64,000 bases of DNA from Capronia americana (Eukaryota > Ascomycota > Eurotiomycetes > Chaetothyriales > Herpotrichiellaceae). Position numbers and translations under genes: made by a program. The stretch is from NCBI GenBank assembly GCA_016110215.1, contig JADWQD010000011.1, positions 1 to 64,000 of the forward strand, given 5' to 3'. Under the pieces are notes generated by a model. The model made no database searches and had not been told where the DNA came from. It worked only from the letters and a program-made list of their open reading frames with translations. Below are positions 23,301 to 32,923 of the stretch, piece after piece (position 1 is the first letter of the stretch; every line of letters begins with the position of its first letter).

Positions 23301-24989
23301 TCAAAGCGGTGTCCGAGAACATCACAAATTGAGATTCTTTTTGGCGAGCCCTGCCTCGACTCTGAATGAAGCTTCGAAAATTTGGACGCTCGTCAAAACA
23401 TATAACCAGGTTCATAGCAGGTACATCAACACCTTCTTCAAGCACTGAGGTAGCAACACAGACATTAAGCTCACCGTTTCGGAAACTCTCCAAGTTGTCA
23501 TGTTGTTCGCGTAGTTCCGCGAAGTCACAGATGCCTGTGTGTGTTGGATTAGACACTCCGACGAAGGAGAATGCGCAGTATTGGTCATGAGTGAGCGGAT
23601 GACTGTTAATGAGGTCTGTAAGTAACCACGCCGTCACTCTTGTCTTGACGAAGATAAGACATCGGAGGTTAGATTGATAGCCATCTTGAAGAAATTCCAA
23701 AAGCAATTTCACCTTCGAGGATACACTGTCAGATGTGTTCAAGTCTAGGTTAGCCATGCGAAGTGGTATATGTAGAGAATGTAGTGTGGAAGCGATGAAG
23801 GCACTCCTCTCAGCGGATTGAGCCCCAGCCGCGGCGAACTCATGTTCACGAGACGACATAAGCTCCACCTTTTCCACACATTTCTTGATGAACATGTCAC
23901 AGGCCCAGGTACCGAGGCTCTGTTGTATGTCTGTGCACGATCGAACGAGTACTCGCATTTCCTCCATGGCCGGTGTACGTTGCTTCTTCAGCATTTTCTC
24001 CAGTTTCTCTTGCGCATGCGGATGCTTGCTTTGCCGCAGGACTGCGACGATTGGGTCATCTTCGAATTTGACGGCGCAAACGGTGGCAGTCAATATATCA
24101 AGCAAAGTCGAAGGGTGACCCGGGGTTGGGCTGTGCGTTAAGATCAAAGGCTCTGGCATGTTGACGAAAGCTGTGTATTCTTCCAATTGCTGCAGAGGAC
24201 TTTTGCAGGTTGCGTTGAGGTTTTCCTCCAGCTCGACTACTTCTGCCTTCTTCTTCTTCGTGATCGGACTCGCGGACATGCCAAGGATATGAGGCAGTTC
24301 AGGAGGGGATTCCTGGGTGAGTTTGGGGTGGTAGTGATGCTTCATGATCGAGTTCATGGATGAATCTTTCACACAGTGGTGGGCTTCGTCGAAGACGAGC
24401 AAGGAGATACTCTTCATGGCCACGAACCCGTGGTTTAAGGCCTGCTGCAGGATAGCCGGGGTGGAGACGACAACATGAATGTGATAGAGAACCTTTTGCC
24501 AGATATCTAGGGAAGTCCAGTATTCAGCATTATCCATACCAGTAATAAGTCTGAATTGATATGCTGGTAGCTGTTGAGAAAGGAACCGATATTGTTGATA
24601 TGCCAGGACGACGCTGGGAGCAGTAAACCAGACCAGCTTGTCTTGGGAACGTTCCAATTCCGCTTCGATGCGAAGTTTGGCAATTTGGGTCTTGCCGCTG
24701 CCTACGAAGCTTCGTCAGCATAAGATATTATTAGTAGAACAATAAAAAAGATTCATCCAGAAGCAGAACTATGTAAACAGAACAACAACAAGGATCCACT
24801 TCGAACCGTAACAACCATTTGGCACTGGCGAGGAGAAAACATACCGGTGCCCATCACGGCAATAATATTTCCCTTCATGCTATGCTCGAACATCTCGATC
24901 TGATATGCACGCGATTGAAGGGTAGGGGCGTTGCGGCTTTCCTCCTCCGCGGAGGTGTCAGACCAAGTGTCATCGGAGTCAAGATCCAT
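20358..24989 (-). CDS. dcl2: Dicer-like protein 2 (RNA silencing endoribonuclease)
   Basis: Four exons: 24845-24989, 23165-24701, 21347-23114 and 20358-21197. Introns are 24702-24844, 23115-23164 and 21198-21346; all are GT-AG, keep frame and give 1429 aa. Dicer cuts double-stranded RNA into siRNAs; DCL2-type enzymes are the main antiviral Dicers known in fungi. The first intron interrupts the Walker A motif (MGTG/SGKT, about residue 48). DEAH is near 153 and helicase motif VI (QSRGRAR) near 499. The Dicer dimerisation domain is at about 565-660. RNase IIIa (ERLEFIGD, about 960; LADVVEAVIG later) and RNase IIIb (RLEFLGD, with an intron inside the motif at residue 1150; DIIESILAAVF) keep their acidic metal-binding residues. 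A dsRNA-binding-like tail lies at about 1330-1410. No clear PAZ domain is seen, as in other fungal DCL2 proteins. The gene looks intact. Confidence 0.96.
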
Positions 24990-25383
24990 GATGATCTAGG
25001 CAATGTCACCGACTGACATGGGCGTTGTGAGACTGAGGCTAGAATCGACAGGCAGTTGGAGCGGAAGGGAAGTCAAAGGATGATGATCTAACGGAGGATG
25101 CTGGAAGTGACACCGGTCTATGCCGATGAATTGAGCGCAGCTGACAGAGGACCTCGAATATGGCGCTGAGGTGCGGCAGTCTACTAGATCACCGCAGTTT
25201 GGATCATCAGGAACGACGTTTATGCATCAGCTTGTCAATGTGTATGTAGAACTTCAGGCTGCAAACTGCCCTCAGGCTCGCTGCCTGGCGTGTAACCAAG
25301 CGGGGCTTCGGAATAATTGTTCTTCCGGAAAGCACAAGTTTCATCATCCACCAATTCCACTCCATCTTCCCCGATCTCCCCTT
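24990..25383. other. Intergenic: dcl2 upstream region
   Basis: About 0.4 kb between the dcl2 start codon and the stop of the next minus-strand gene, so it must serve as dcl2 promoter and as 3' region of that gene. No further feature seen. Confidence 0.6.
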
Positions 25384-26120
25384 TTACACACAACCATCGC
25401 TGCCGCAGCGCAGTTGGACTTCCTCGATGGTCAGCATCCCGTCGTGATTGACATCGTGTGCTCGGAATTTCGCTTCCACATCCCTGGCGTAGTCGGAGTC
25501 TTTGTGGCCGGCGGTGACGTTGAAGTAGCCGAAATAGTCGTCGAGGTCAATCACGTTGACACCATTGTGCTTCCTTCCGCGGCAGACGTGACTGAATGTG
25601 TTTTGCAGTTCTGCCAACATCTCGGGATTGTATGGTGGGCGGGTCAGCGAGCTGGAGGACGTCGGCTGGTGCATTCGCGTGACAGTTGCGACGAAGTTGC
25701 CGTCATCACGCAGAATTATCGTGGACGGAACATCGCGTTTGCGGGTGTTGACATCGGTTGGAGGAGGGTACCATGTGGTGATATGGCTAGCGCGACAGGT
25801 CCAGGTGGTGCCAGCGGGGGCGGTGATGACAGAGGTCCATTTGTGGTCATCAGCTTCGACAACTTCGCGAATCACTTGGACTGTGGGAAGACAGTCAGAT
25901 ACAAACAACCCAAAGTCAAAAGGACGGGGCACCTACCGCCGATACAAGCACAGCAGAACCCATTGCAGGGCTTGTACCCGCAGCAGGGGGTGCCAGCAGA
26001 GTTGTCGCCACAGTCACCTCCCGCGTCTGCGGGACAGCACTTGGCATACACTCCGGAGAAAGCTGCCTGGAAGAGGATGAGCAGGGCGGGGAGAATCGTT
26101 GAATAGAGCATCTTGAGCAA
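25384..26120 (-). CDS. Secreted Cys-rich protein with C-terminal EF-hand
   Basis: Two exons, 25937-26120 and 25384-25880, with a 56-bp intron (GTAGGT...CACAG), giving 226 aa. The N-terminus is a signal peptide with probable cleavage after GVYA (about residue 26); an alternative Met lies 9 bp downstream. The mature protein opens with about 35 residues holding nine Cys in the pattern CC-C-CC-C-CC-C (KCCPADAGGDCG; TPCCGYKPCNGFCC), ended by the intron. The second exon encodes a globular region with two further isolated Cys, then an EF-hand loop DVNHDGMLTIEE with Asp, Asn, Asp, Gly and Glu at the canonical calcium positions. A degenerate partner loop (about NGVNVIDLDDYF) lies about 30 residues earlier. 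I do not recognise the family. Small size, secretion and Cys density are effector-like (inference). The next gene upstream in the same orientation is also secreted. Confidence 0.85.
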
Positions 26121-26506
26121 GGTGAGATGTGGGTAGAGAAAGTGTTTTGTCTTGGAAATGTTTGAGCATGCAATGATAAGGCTGGGACCTCAGATCGCGA
26201 AGAAGCAGGGACAACTTATAAACGCGCAGAAAGTGCGCCTCCGTCCGCCAAGCAGGTTTTCACTTCACTTGTAGCAAGCATGAATCACGCGGCAGCAAGT
26301 GAAAGACCTATCAGCCGGATAGGCACAGTAATGATCAGTGACAATATTTGCTTGTAACCCACTGTACTGTGTGGCTGTCCACCAGAGTGGGTTGACATTC
26401 ACAAGGATCATTCACAAGGCACATGAAGAGATTGCTTTTTTTGAAGAAACTGTCAAATGCCTCCCGTTCCCACCCGGCAGCTTTGGTCGGCGCAGAAGCA
26501 TCCGTA
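26121..26506. other. Intergenic: promoter of the Cys-rich gene
   Basis: About 0.39 kb between two tandem minus-strand secreted-protein genes. On the minus strand a TATAAG-like element lies about 100 bp before the ATG (near 26214-26222). Nothing else seen. Confidence 0.5.
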
Positions 26507-27600
26507 CTATCCAAGCGCTTTCAGTATAGCGGTACTGTTACCCAAGAATCCTAGACAGAGGTCAGCTTCGGTTCCGCCACTCATTCGAGGAAACACACCA
26601 TAACCCTGAGCGTTGTATCTTGTCATATTTATGGCATACGAGGGGCTTGTTGTCTGTGAGATGTCGTCGACATACACCACATCGTAACCTGAACAAATGT
26701 CGGTTAGCATCCGACTTCGGAGTGACCTGACGACATTGAGGTCTCTTACCCTTGAAGTAGGCATCGACGAGCGTCGACCAAACACATTGATCAGCATTGA
26801 CGCCGCCAAAGAAGAGAGTCGACACTTCGTTCTCCTGCAGCCACAGTCCCAGGGGAGTCTGCGGGCCCCAAAGTCCGGACAGGCGGTTCTTGTTGAACCA
26901 GAGGTCGGTGCCTGCCTTGATGCCTTCGTCCTTCATGGTGCCAAGGACGCCGTAGGGTTCGGCATTCCAGGAACCTCGCATCAACAGCCTGCCAACTTCG
27001 ATCGTGGTGCCATTCTCCTTGATGGTGCCCATGTCGCTTCCGAAGGTCTCGTTGGCCAGGTAACTGCCACCGCTGAAGCCGGCCTTGAAAGCGGGAGGGA
27101 TCGTCAAGAGGTCGTACTCGGTCAACCCCCAGTTGACCCAGAGGACCTTCATGCCGTGCTTGCGGAATCCGTCGATCATCTTGACCGTTGGCGCCACGGC
27201 AGCACGTCCATCAGAGGCTGCGGGAGAGAGATCCGGGTGCAAGAAGTAGTTTTGCATGTCGATGATGACCAGAGCGGTACGGTTCGGCTCGATCTTGATG
27301 GCCTTTCGGCTGCCCATCATCGGTAAGGTCTTTGGGCTTGTGGTTGGGGCACGGTCACTTCGAGTCAAGTCAAAAGTCCCATTGGTGATGGACCAGTAGT
27401 TGTAATAACTGCCTAGAGTCATAGTCGCTTGCTCGAAGCCATCACCGACCTGCATGGAAAGTCAATTAGGAGTTTCAGTGCATGGATCTTACACCTACCA
27501 GTGCATATGCTTGACGCTCCTGCAGGTCCACAGGGGTAGCAGAGCATAGCTGCGAAAGCAAAAGAGCCGAACCGAGCAGCTTCATTGCGGAGAGGGCCAT
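26507..27600 (-). CDS. Secreted isochorismatase-fold cysteine hydrolase
   Basis: Three exons: 27499-27600, 26750-27449 and 26507-26688. Introns are 27450-27498 and 26689-26749, both GT-AG and in frame, giving 327 aa. The chosen ATG starts a signal peptide (MALSAMKLLGSALLLSQLCSA); the frame is open 27 codons further upstream without adding sense. The isochorismatase-family fold is shown by the VIIDMQNYF strand carrying the catalytic Asp (about residue 98), the central KVLWVNWG strand and the nucleophilic Cys in GGVNADQCV (about residue 251) before a helix. Family members hydrolyse isochorismate, nicotinamide or related amides; the substrate cannot be told here. Several NxT/S sequons agree with secretion. 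It lies 386 bp upstream of the Cys-rich secreted gene in the same orientation. Confidence 0.9.
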
Positions 27601-28513
27601 GGCGGGCGTTGACAAGGCTGAGTAAGAATAGGAGAGCACGGCACAGAGCAACGTCGAACACAGAGACCGGGACTGACACATGATGAAGGGAACCCTTTCA
27701 CCTCTACCTTATATCTTCCCATTGTCCTCTCGACTACCGGTCACTCCCCGAGCAACAACGGAGATGTGCATCTTTGAAGCCTTGACTGCTGGACTGACTG
27801 AATACCAATCGACGTGCCATAGCCGAAAACGGAAGGTCAGGGCACCTCGCTCAAAGGATGATAAGGATCGCTTCTCCAACGGGCAAACCCCGCATCGCTC
27901 GGGGACTTTTGACTTCGTCTTGAAAGCTTCGGTTGCAAGATGCCTTATCTTTACCATTCTTCTTCGAACCTTTGCCGTCGAATGAATGACTGAATGCCCA
28001 TCAATAACAGTCCCTGAACGCTCGTACAAAACACTCAGACAGGAAGGCAGGATACTAGGAAGTGCCGATCTCCGCCGAGCCTTGGGATTTTCTTGTGATG
28101 TTTTGACCGCCGGGCCTGCCCAGCCGATAGGAAGCAGACACATGCCTCAGTAGCCGTGACCAACCATGCAGACACATCGGCGATCGTACGGATTGGCGAT
28201 TTCAGATGAACACGGAATGCCCATAGACCTCCCATGCGTGGCGCCCTCTTCCTTGAGCTGATCCAGCCCAGAGTATCCATAGCCATGTGGCGGAAGGCAT
28301 AATGAAGATCTGTGTGTTGCCCAGGCCAGACGTCCATCTCTCAAGCTGCTCCCTATCCCGCTCCAATCACACGTCGTGCCTCAAACGCCATGTTCACACC
28401 GTCGATGATTCATATTGCCGGATGCACTTGCGAGCCATTTCTGATGCCTCAATCATGTCACGCATCCAGATGTCAACTTTCCAGACCACTGTTTGTTTGC
28501 GCAGTCTATTCAC
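27601..28513. other. Intergenic
   Basis: About 0.9 kb between the isochorismatase-fold gene start and the RFC5 stop. Short overlapping frames only; no supportable gene. Confidence 0.6.
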
Positions 28514-29626
28514 TCAGAAGTCCATACCCACGAGATACCCTTCGAAAATCCTCATGAATTTGGCCACAAAAGCCTCAAGGTGGAAGATGACTTTACTCCC
28601 CAACCTGACCCGGTGCTCGTAGAAACTCGCCCATTTCACGATCTCTGCCTTCAGAGCATCATCCACTTCTGGTTGCGCAACAAGCTTCCATGTCAGAGTC
28701 TTGAGAATCATTGTTGCGGGGATACAGTGTGTAAGCAGGTCGTATAGTTTGGCTCTCGTCGCGAGAATCATAGCCGGTGATCGCTCGCGAATGATGTCTC
28801 GTGCAATCTGCTCGATGAGAAGCTCCCAGTCTGGTGGCGGAATCGGTGTCTTCTCGCTAGGTTCGGGATGTTGCGCGTACACGGCCTCGAACATCAGCAA
28901 TGCTTTCCTCAGGTTCCGCCCCGAGTCTTTGGCAATCCGATCATTGAGCGCCGGTATGATTTTCCAATTCTCCTTCGTTGCTGCTTTAACCAATGCGTCG
29001 CAGATTTCGGATTCTGTGGGTGCAGCCACGCGGATGAGAAGTGTTCGGGAGCGGATGGGTGCGATTATGCCTGCTGTGCTGTTTGCCACGAGGATGAGTC
29101 GGACGTTTGCTGAGTACTTCTCCATCGTACGGCGTAGTGCGGCTTGTGCGTCGCGGGAGAGACTGTCTGCTTCGTTGATCACCACGACTTTAAAGCGTTG
29201 TTTCGCCGTGAGATCGACCTGCTGCGTCTGTGCTACCTCTTTCAACAGATCTTGGATGACAACCCGATCATAGTTTCCGACATCACTAGGGGTAATTTCT
29301 AGGTGATAAACGGAGGAGACGATATTAAACTCGAGTTTTCTGTTCGTCGAGGTCGTGAACATGCGTGCGTCGATCTTGATTTTCTCGGCTCCGGGGCCAT
29401 AGAGGGCGCGCAAGGTTGCTAGGATACGTGTCTTTTTGCCTGCGCCGGAGGGGCCATAGAAGAGGAGATGAGGGAAGTCGGCGGAAGATGCCTGTCATTT
29501 GAGTGAGTGTTGAACTCAAAAGTGAGGTGAGCATCTTACCAGTGCTCCTAGACGATCTGAGAGATCTTTGTGGTATGTAAGAGCATCCAGAGAGCGAGGC
29601 CGCAGTTTATCGACCAGCAACGCCAT
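28514..29626 (-). CDS. RFC5: Replication factor C subunit 5 (clamp loader small subunit)
   Basis: Two exons, 29540-29626 and 28514-29491, with a 48-bp intron (GTAAGA...GACAG) after residue 29, giving 354 aa, the usual length of the yeast Rfc5 / human RFC3 orthologue. The five-subunit complex opens and loads PCNA onto DNA and also serves in checkpoint clamp loaders. The start MALLVDKLRPRSLD is the family N-terminus. The P-loop is GPSGAGKKT (about residue 43). Walker B is VVINEADSL. The arginine-finger segment is RRTMEKYSANVRLI followed by the IRSR motif. The C-terminal collar helices end with LGSKVIFHLEAFVAKFM, a very conserved segment of this subunit. Intact. Confidence 0.97.
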
Positions 29627-30417
29627 GGTTATGAGATGAATGTTGGAGCTGTGTTGGGTCAGTGTGTGGTGTTTCTCAAAATGCCTTGACAGTGAGAGAG
29701 ACGCGTCGAAAACGCGTAAAGTGACTTTGAAATGACATCAACGGGCCACTGACCAGGAGAAGACAACAACTTGGGTATTGGCTCGCTAAGGACAATAACG
29801 CAAGGCCACTCAAGCCACAGGTTCAACATCTGTCCCATGAGAGTGGAGATACTCAACTTGACAGGAGTGAACTGCTCACCCAAACATGAAATCCTCTAAA
29901 GACGACCTCCCCATCAGCAGACGACTCGGAACTATTTCTTCCCTGCACCTCGCCGACCTCTTACCGTTGAAGATCGACACGACTTGCCCTCCGCGATGTC
30001 CAGACCGCGTCTTCATTCAGTAGCACGATTCGCCTCCTCGCCCAACCAAAGTTTGTTGCCTTTCCCATGCCCTTGGCCACCAATGGCCCTTGCAGATTCT
30101 TGTTTAGAGACAGAACGAATCAGAGGGAAGGAGAATGGCTGCCAGAGCCTAACTTGCTGCCAAAGGCGTGTAGACTGGCGGCACTTTGGCGACAACCGCA
30201 AACTAATGGATGTGGCTGGAGGCGGAGTATTTCGACTGAAGCCAGATGCCTCTTTCCCCTGGCTAAGCCACAACTGTGCAAGCTGGGCACAACCACAATA
30301 TTAGTAGCCTTCACACCATGTTACAAGGTCCGCATCTATCAAGCCGGAGCATTCTTCGAACAGACAAAGAAGATGTGAGAGTGCAGGGTAACGCAGACGG
30401 CTCTCTTTCAGTGTCGC
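29627..30417. other. Divergent promoter region between RFC5 and the HET-domain gene
   Basis: About 0.8 kb separating two divergently transcribed genes, so both promoters must lie here. I see no further gene and no convincing named element. Confidence 0.55.
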
Positions 30418-32724
30418 TTGATCGTGGCGACCCCCTTCGATATGCAGAACCAATGTTCCCTTTGCAACAGTTTCAAAAGAGCACCGCGTGACTATCGGGT
30501 TGGCTTCGACTGTGACATATTCGCACTCGAAAGGTCTGCCGATGCTGGCTGCCCCTTCTGTTCGCTCTTTCGCAATGGCATAGCGAAATTCGAGGGCAAG
30601 GTTGGCAACCTCGCAAGCTCGCCTCATACTATTTATGTCTCCGGCGCCGACATTGATGGGAAGACTGGTATGGTTGTGGACGTGTACGTGAGAGGCACCC
30701 GTCACCTAGCCTTGGAGTTCTTCGTCGACTCCGGCACGAGGGCCGAGAGATTGCAATTCACCGACATAAAGACACTACCGACTATCCCTGGAGACACCTC
30801 CTCTAAAGCCTCAATTGCGTGGGCACTCCGTCTGCTGCAAAACTGCGGGGATGGACATTTGGCTTGCCGGAGGAATACTGTGCCCAAACTGCCCACCAGA
30901 GTTCTGGATTTGGGCCCTGGGACTCAAGGCTCAGAAGTGAGACTAATGGAGTCAAGGGGAGCATCGGGCGAATATGCCTGTCTTAGCCACTGTTGGGGAA
31001 ATATCAGATCCATCGTGGCGGAACGCGAGAACATTTCCCGGCTGTATGATGGGATATCTTGGGACAGCCTCCCCAAGACATTTCAAGACGCAATCACTAT
31101 CGTCAGGATGCTGGGGCTGCAGTACCTTTGGATTGACTCCCTGTGCATTATTCAGAATGACAGAGAGGATTGGCGAAGAGAGTCGGCGCGAATGGCCTCA
31201 ATCTACCAGAATTCCTATGTCACGATCGCGGCAACAAAGTCATCAGACGATACAGGAGGTTGCTTTTCCGACAAATCCCCATACTTTCTGGACTATCAGG
31301 TCGATTGCGGCAAAGCACCACCTTGGGGTCAGCAATCACATTCGCTCGAGTTCTACGTTCGGGAGAAGATCCTACACTTTGAGGACTGTCAGTCTCTAAC
31401 TCCGCTCGACAGCCGAGGCTGGGCGTATCAGGAGCGTTTGTTGGCTCCGCGGATCCTTTATTTCTGCCAGAAAGAGCTGGTTTGGGAGTGTCAAGAATTT
31501 GTAGGCTGTCAATGCACAGAATACAAGCCCCGCACACGCCTGAAGCAAGCGTACTTCGCCGCGGTTGGAGGCAACTGTCAAAAATCCGATGCAGATGACA
31601 CTGGACCAACCCACGTCGAGAATGGGAGTCTCCACAAACATTCCCAAACTCGCCCAAAGCTCATCGAGAGATCATATTCATCGGATGATCACTCGGTAGC
31701 AACGATGATGACATCGCCCTCCAGGCCATCTTTGCAGCGTCGAGCATTCACAATCCCAAGGGATGGCTTGCAAGTACTTCGATCCCGTTGGAGCAAGGTT
31801 TCAGGCAAGGCTCCCGCCACCACTGCCCTTGGGAGCACAAAACCGGCTCTATTTACTGAGGGACAGACCGAACAGCCAAGCAGACAGCTCGTGAAGTCGG
31901 GTCCAGAGCGAATGACATATTCTCAGGCATTGGCAGAGCTAGAGACGACGCGTGGGAAGCTGGAGGCGTTCGGCAACCCTTTGATATCTATATGGCACAA
32001 GATCGTCAGCGACTACTCTGGGCTAAACCTGTCCGTGCACTCAGACCGTCTTCCTGCCATTGCCGGAGTCGCCAGTCAAATAGCAAAATCGTCGCGCGGG
32101 CGATACCTTGCCGGGTTGTGGGAAGAGGCGCTGCTTCCGGACCTGCTCTGGCACGTTGACGAGCCGATGGACGCTCGAACGCAGCAGCAACCTCGAGCAT
32201 ACCGGGCGCCGTCCTGGTCCTGGGCATCCGTCGACGGCAAAGTGGCTTTCCTGACGGACGGACTCATCCGTGACCGCTCAGCTTTCGACGTCTCGGACGT
32301 CGAATGCTCTCCAGTTTCCCATGTCGATCTATACGGAGAAGTTCGATCGTCTAAGCTCAAGGTATGGGTCGACTTGTCACCGGCTCTGATCCTATGGGAT
32401 GACTTAGAGCGCCGCCCGCCGGCGAGCCGGCTTGTCAAGATTGCGGTCGCAGGGGAAATCGCCTCGTTCATCGCCGACTTCGACATCCGGCCACACCACC
32501 GCCATAACCCGGCACGTAATTTGGAAAATGTATATTGTGTGGGGCAGTTTATGACGAATGACCTCACTGCCTCCCTGGTCCTGAGGCACATTGACGGCAA
32601 GGACTTGTTTGAGCGCATCGGAATTTGCATCAGGCGGCAATCATCGTCTTTCGCGAAGGTGCCTGCGACGGTCACTTCGACTGAACTTGGCGTCGATCGC
32701 CGGCATTGCATAACGCTCATCTAA
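30418..32724 (+). CDS. HET-domain (heterokaryon incompatibility) protein
   Basis: Single exon, 768 aa; a second Met at 30442 (MQNQCSLC) is an equally likely start. The N-terminus carries two Cys pairs (CSLC and GCPFCSLF), common before HET domains and possibly zinc-binding. The HET domain (pfam06985) starts at YACLSHCWG (about residue 183) and continues through SLPKTFQDAITIVRMLGLQYLWIDSLCI... to the RESARMASIYQNSYVTIAA block, then GWAYQERLLAPRILYF; all three blocks are intact. HET domains trigger programmed cell death in nonself recognition between fungal strains, and structurally resemble TIR domains. About 400 residues follow without a named domain, including the motif RAPSWSWASVDG typical of HET proteins. 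It ends 199 bp from the end of a convergent NLR-type gene, which suggests an allorecognition locus (inference). Confidence 0.94.
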   Translation: MIVATPFDMQNQCSLCNSFKRAPRDYRVGFDCDIFALERSADAGCPFCSLFRNGIAKFEGKVGNLASSPHTIYVSGADIDGKTGMVVDVYVRGTRHLALEFFVDSGTRAERLQFTDIKTLPTIPGDTSSKASIAWALRLLQNCGDGHLACRRNTVPKLPTRVLDLGPGTQGSEVRLMESRGASGEYACLSHCWGNIRSIVAERENISRLYDGISWDSLPKTFQDAITIVRMLGLQYLWIDSLCIIQNDREDWRRESARMASIYQNSYVTIAATKSSDDTGGCFSDKSPYFLDYQVDCGKAPPWGQQSHSLEFYVREKILHFEDCQSLTPLDSRGWAYQERLLAPRILYFCQKELVWECQEFVGCQCTEYKPRTRLKQAYFAAVGGNCQKSDADDTGPTHVENGSLHKHSQTRPKLIERSYSSDDHSVATMMTSPSRPSLQRRAFTIPRDGLQVLRSRWSKVSGKAPATTALGSTKPALFTEGQTEQPSRQLVKSGPERMTYSQALAELETTRGKLEAFGNPLISIWHKIVSDYSGLNLSVHSDRLPAIAGVASQIAKSSRGRYLAGLWEEALLPDLLWHVDEPMDARTQQQPRAYRAPSWSWASVDGKVAFLTDGLIRDRSAFDVSDVECSPVSHVDLYGEVRSSKLKVWVDLSPALILWDDLERRPPASRLVKIAVAGEIASFIADFDIRPHHRHNPARNLENVYCVGQFMTNDLTASLVLRHIDGKDLFERIGICIRRQSSSFAKVPATVTSTELGVDRRHCITLI

Positions 32725-32923
32725 AGGGGGCACTATACCACCCCGTAACAATCAAATATGGCTTTCGAATCTCCGGGTCGTGGTTCGCGTCCGTGGCAGT
32801 CTCTGGCAGACTGACTTCATAACGGCGAGGAAACCCTGTCATGCGCCAAATGGCATCCTCCAGCTCTGTTAGGGCCAGGCCAGAGACGTGAGGAATGTCC
32901 CTCGACCCCATGTCCACCAAGAC

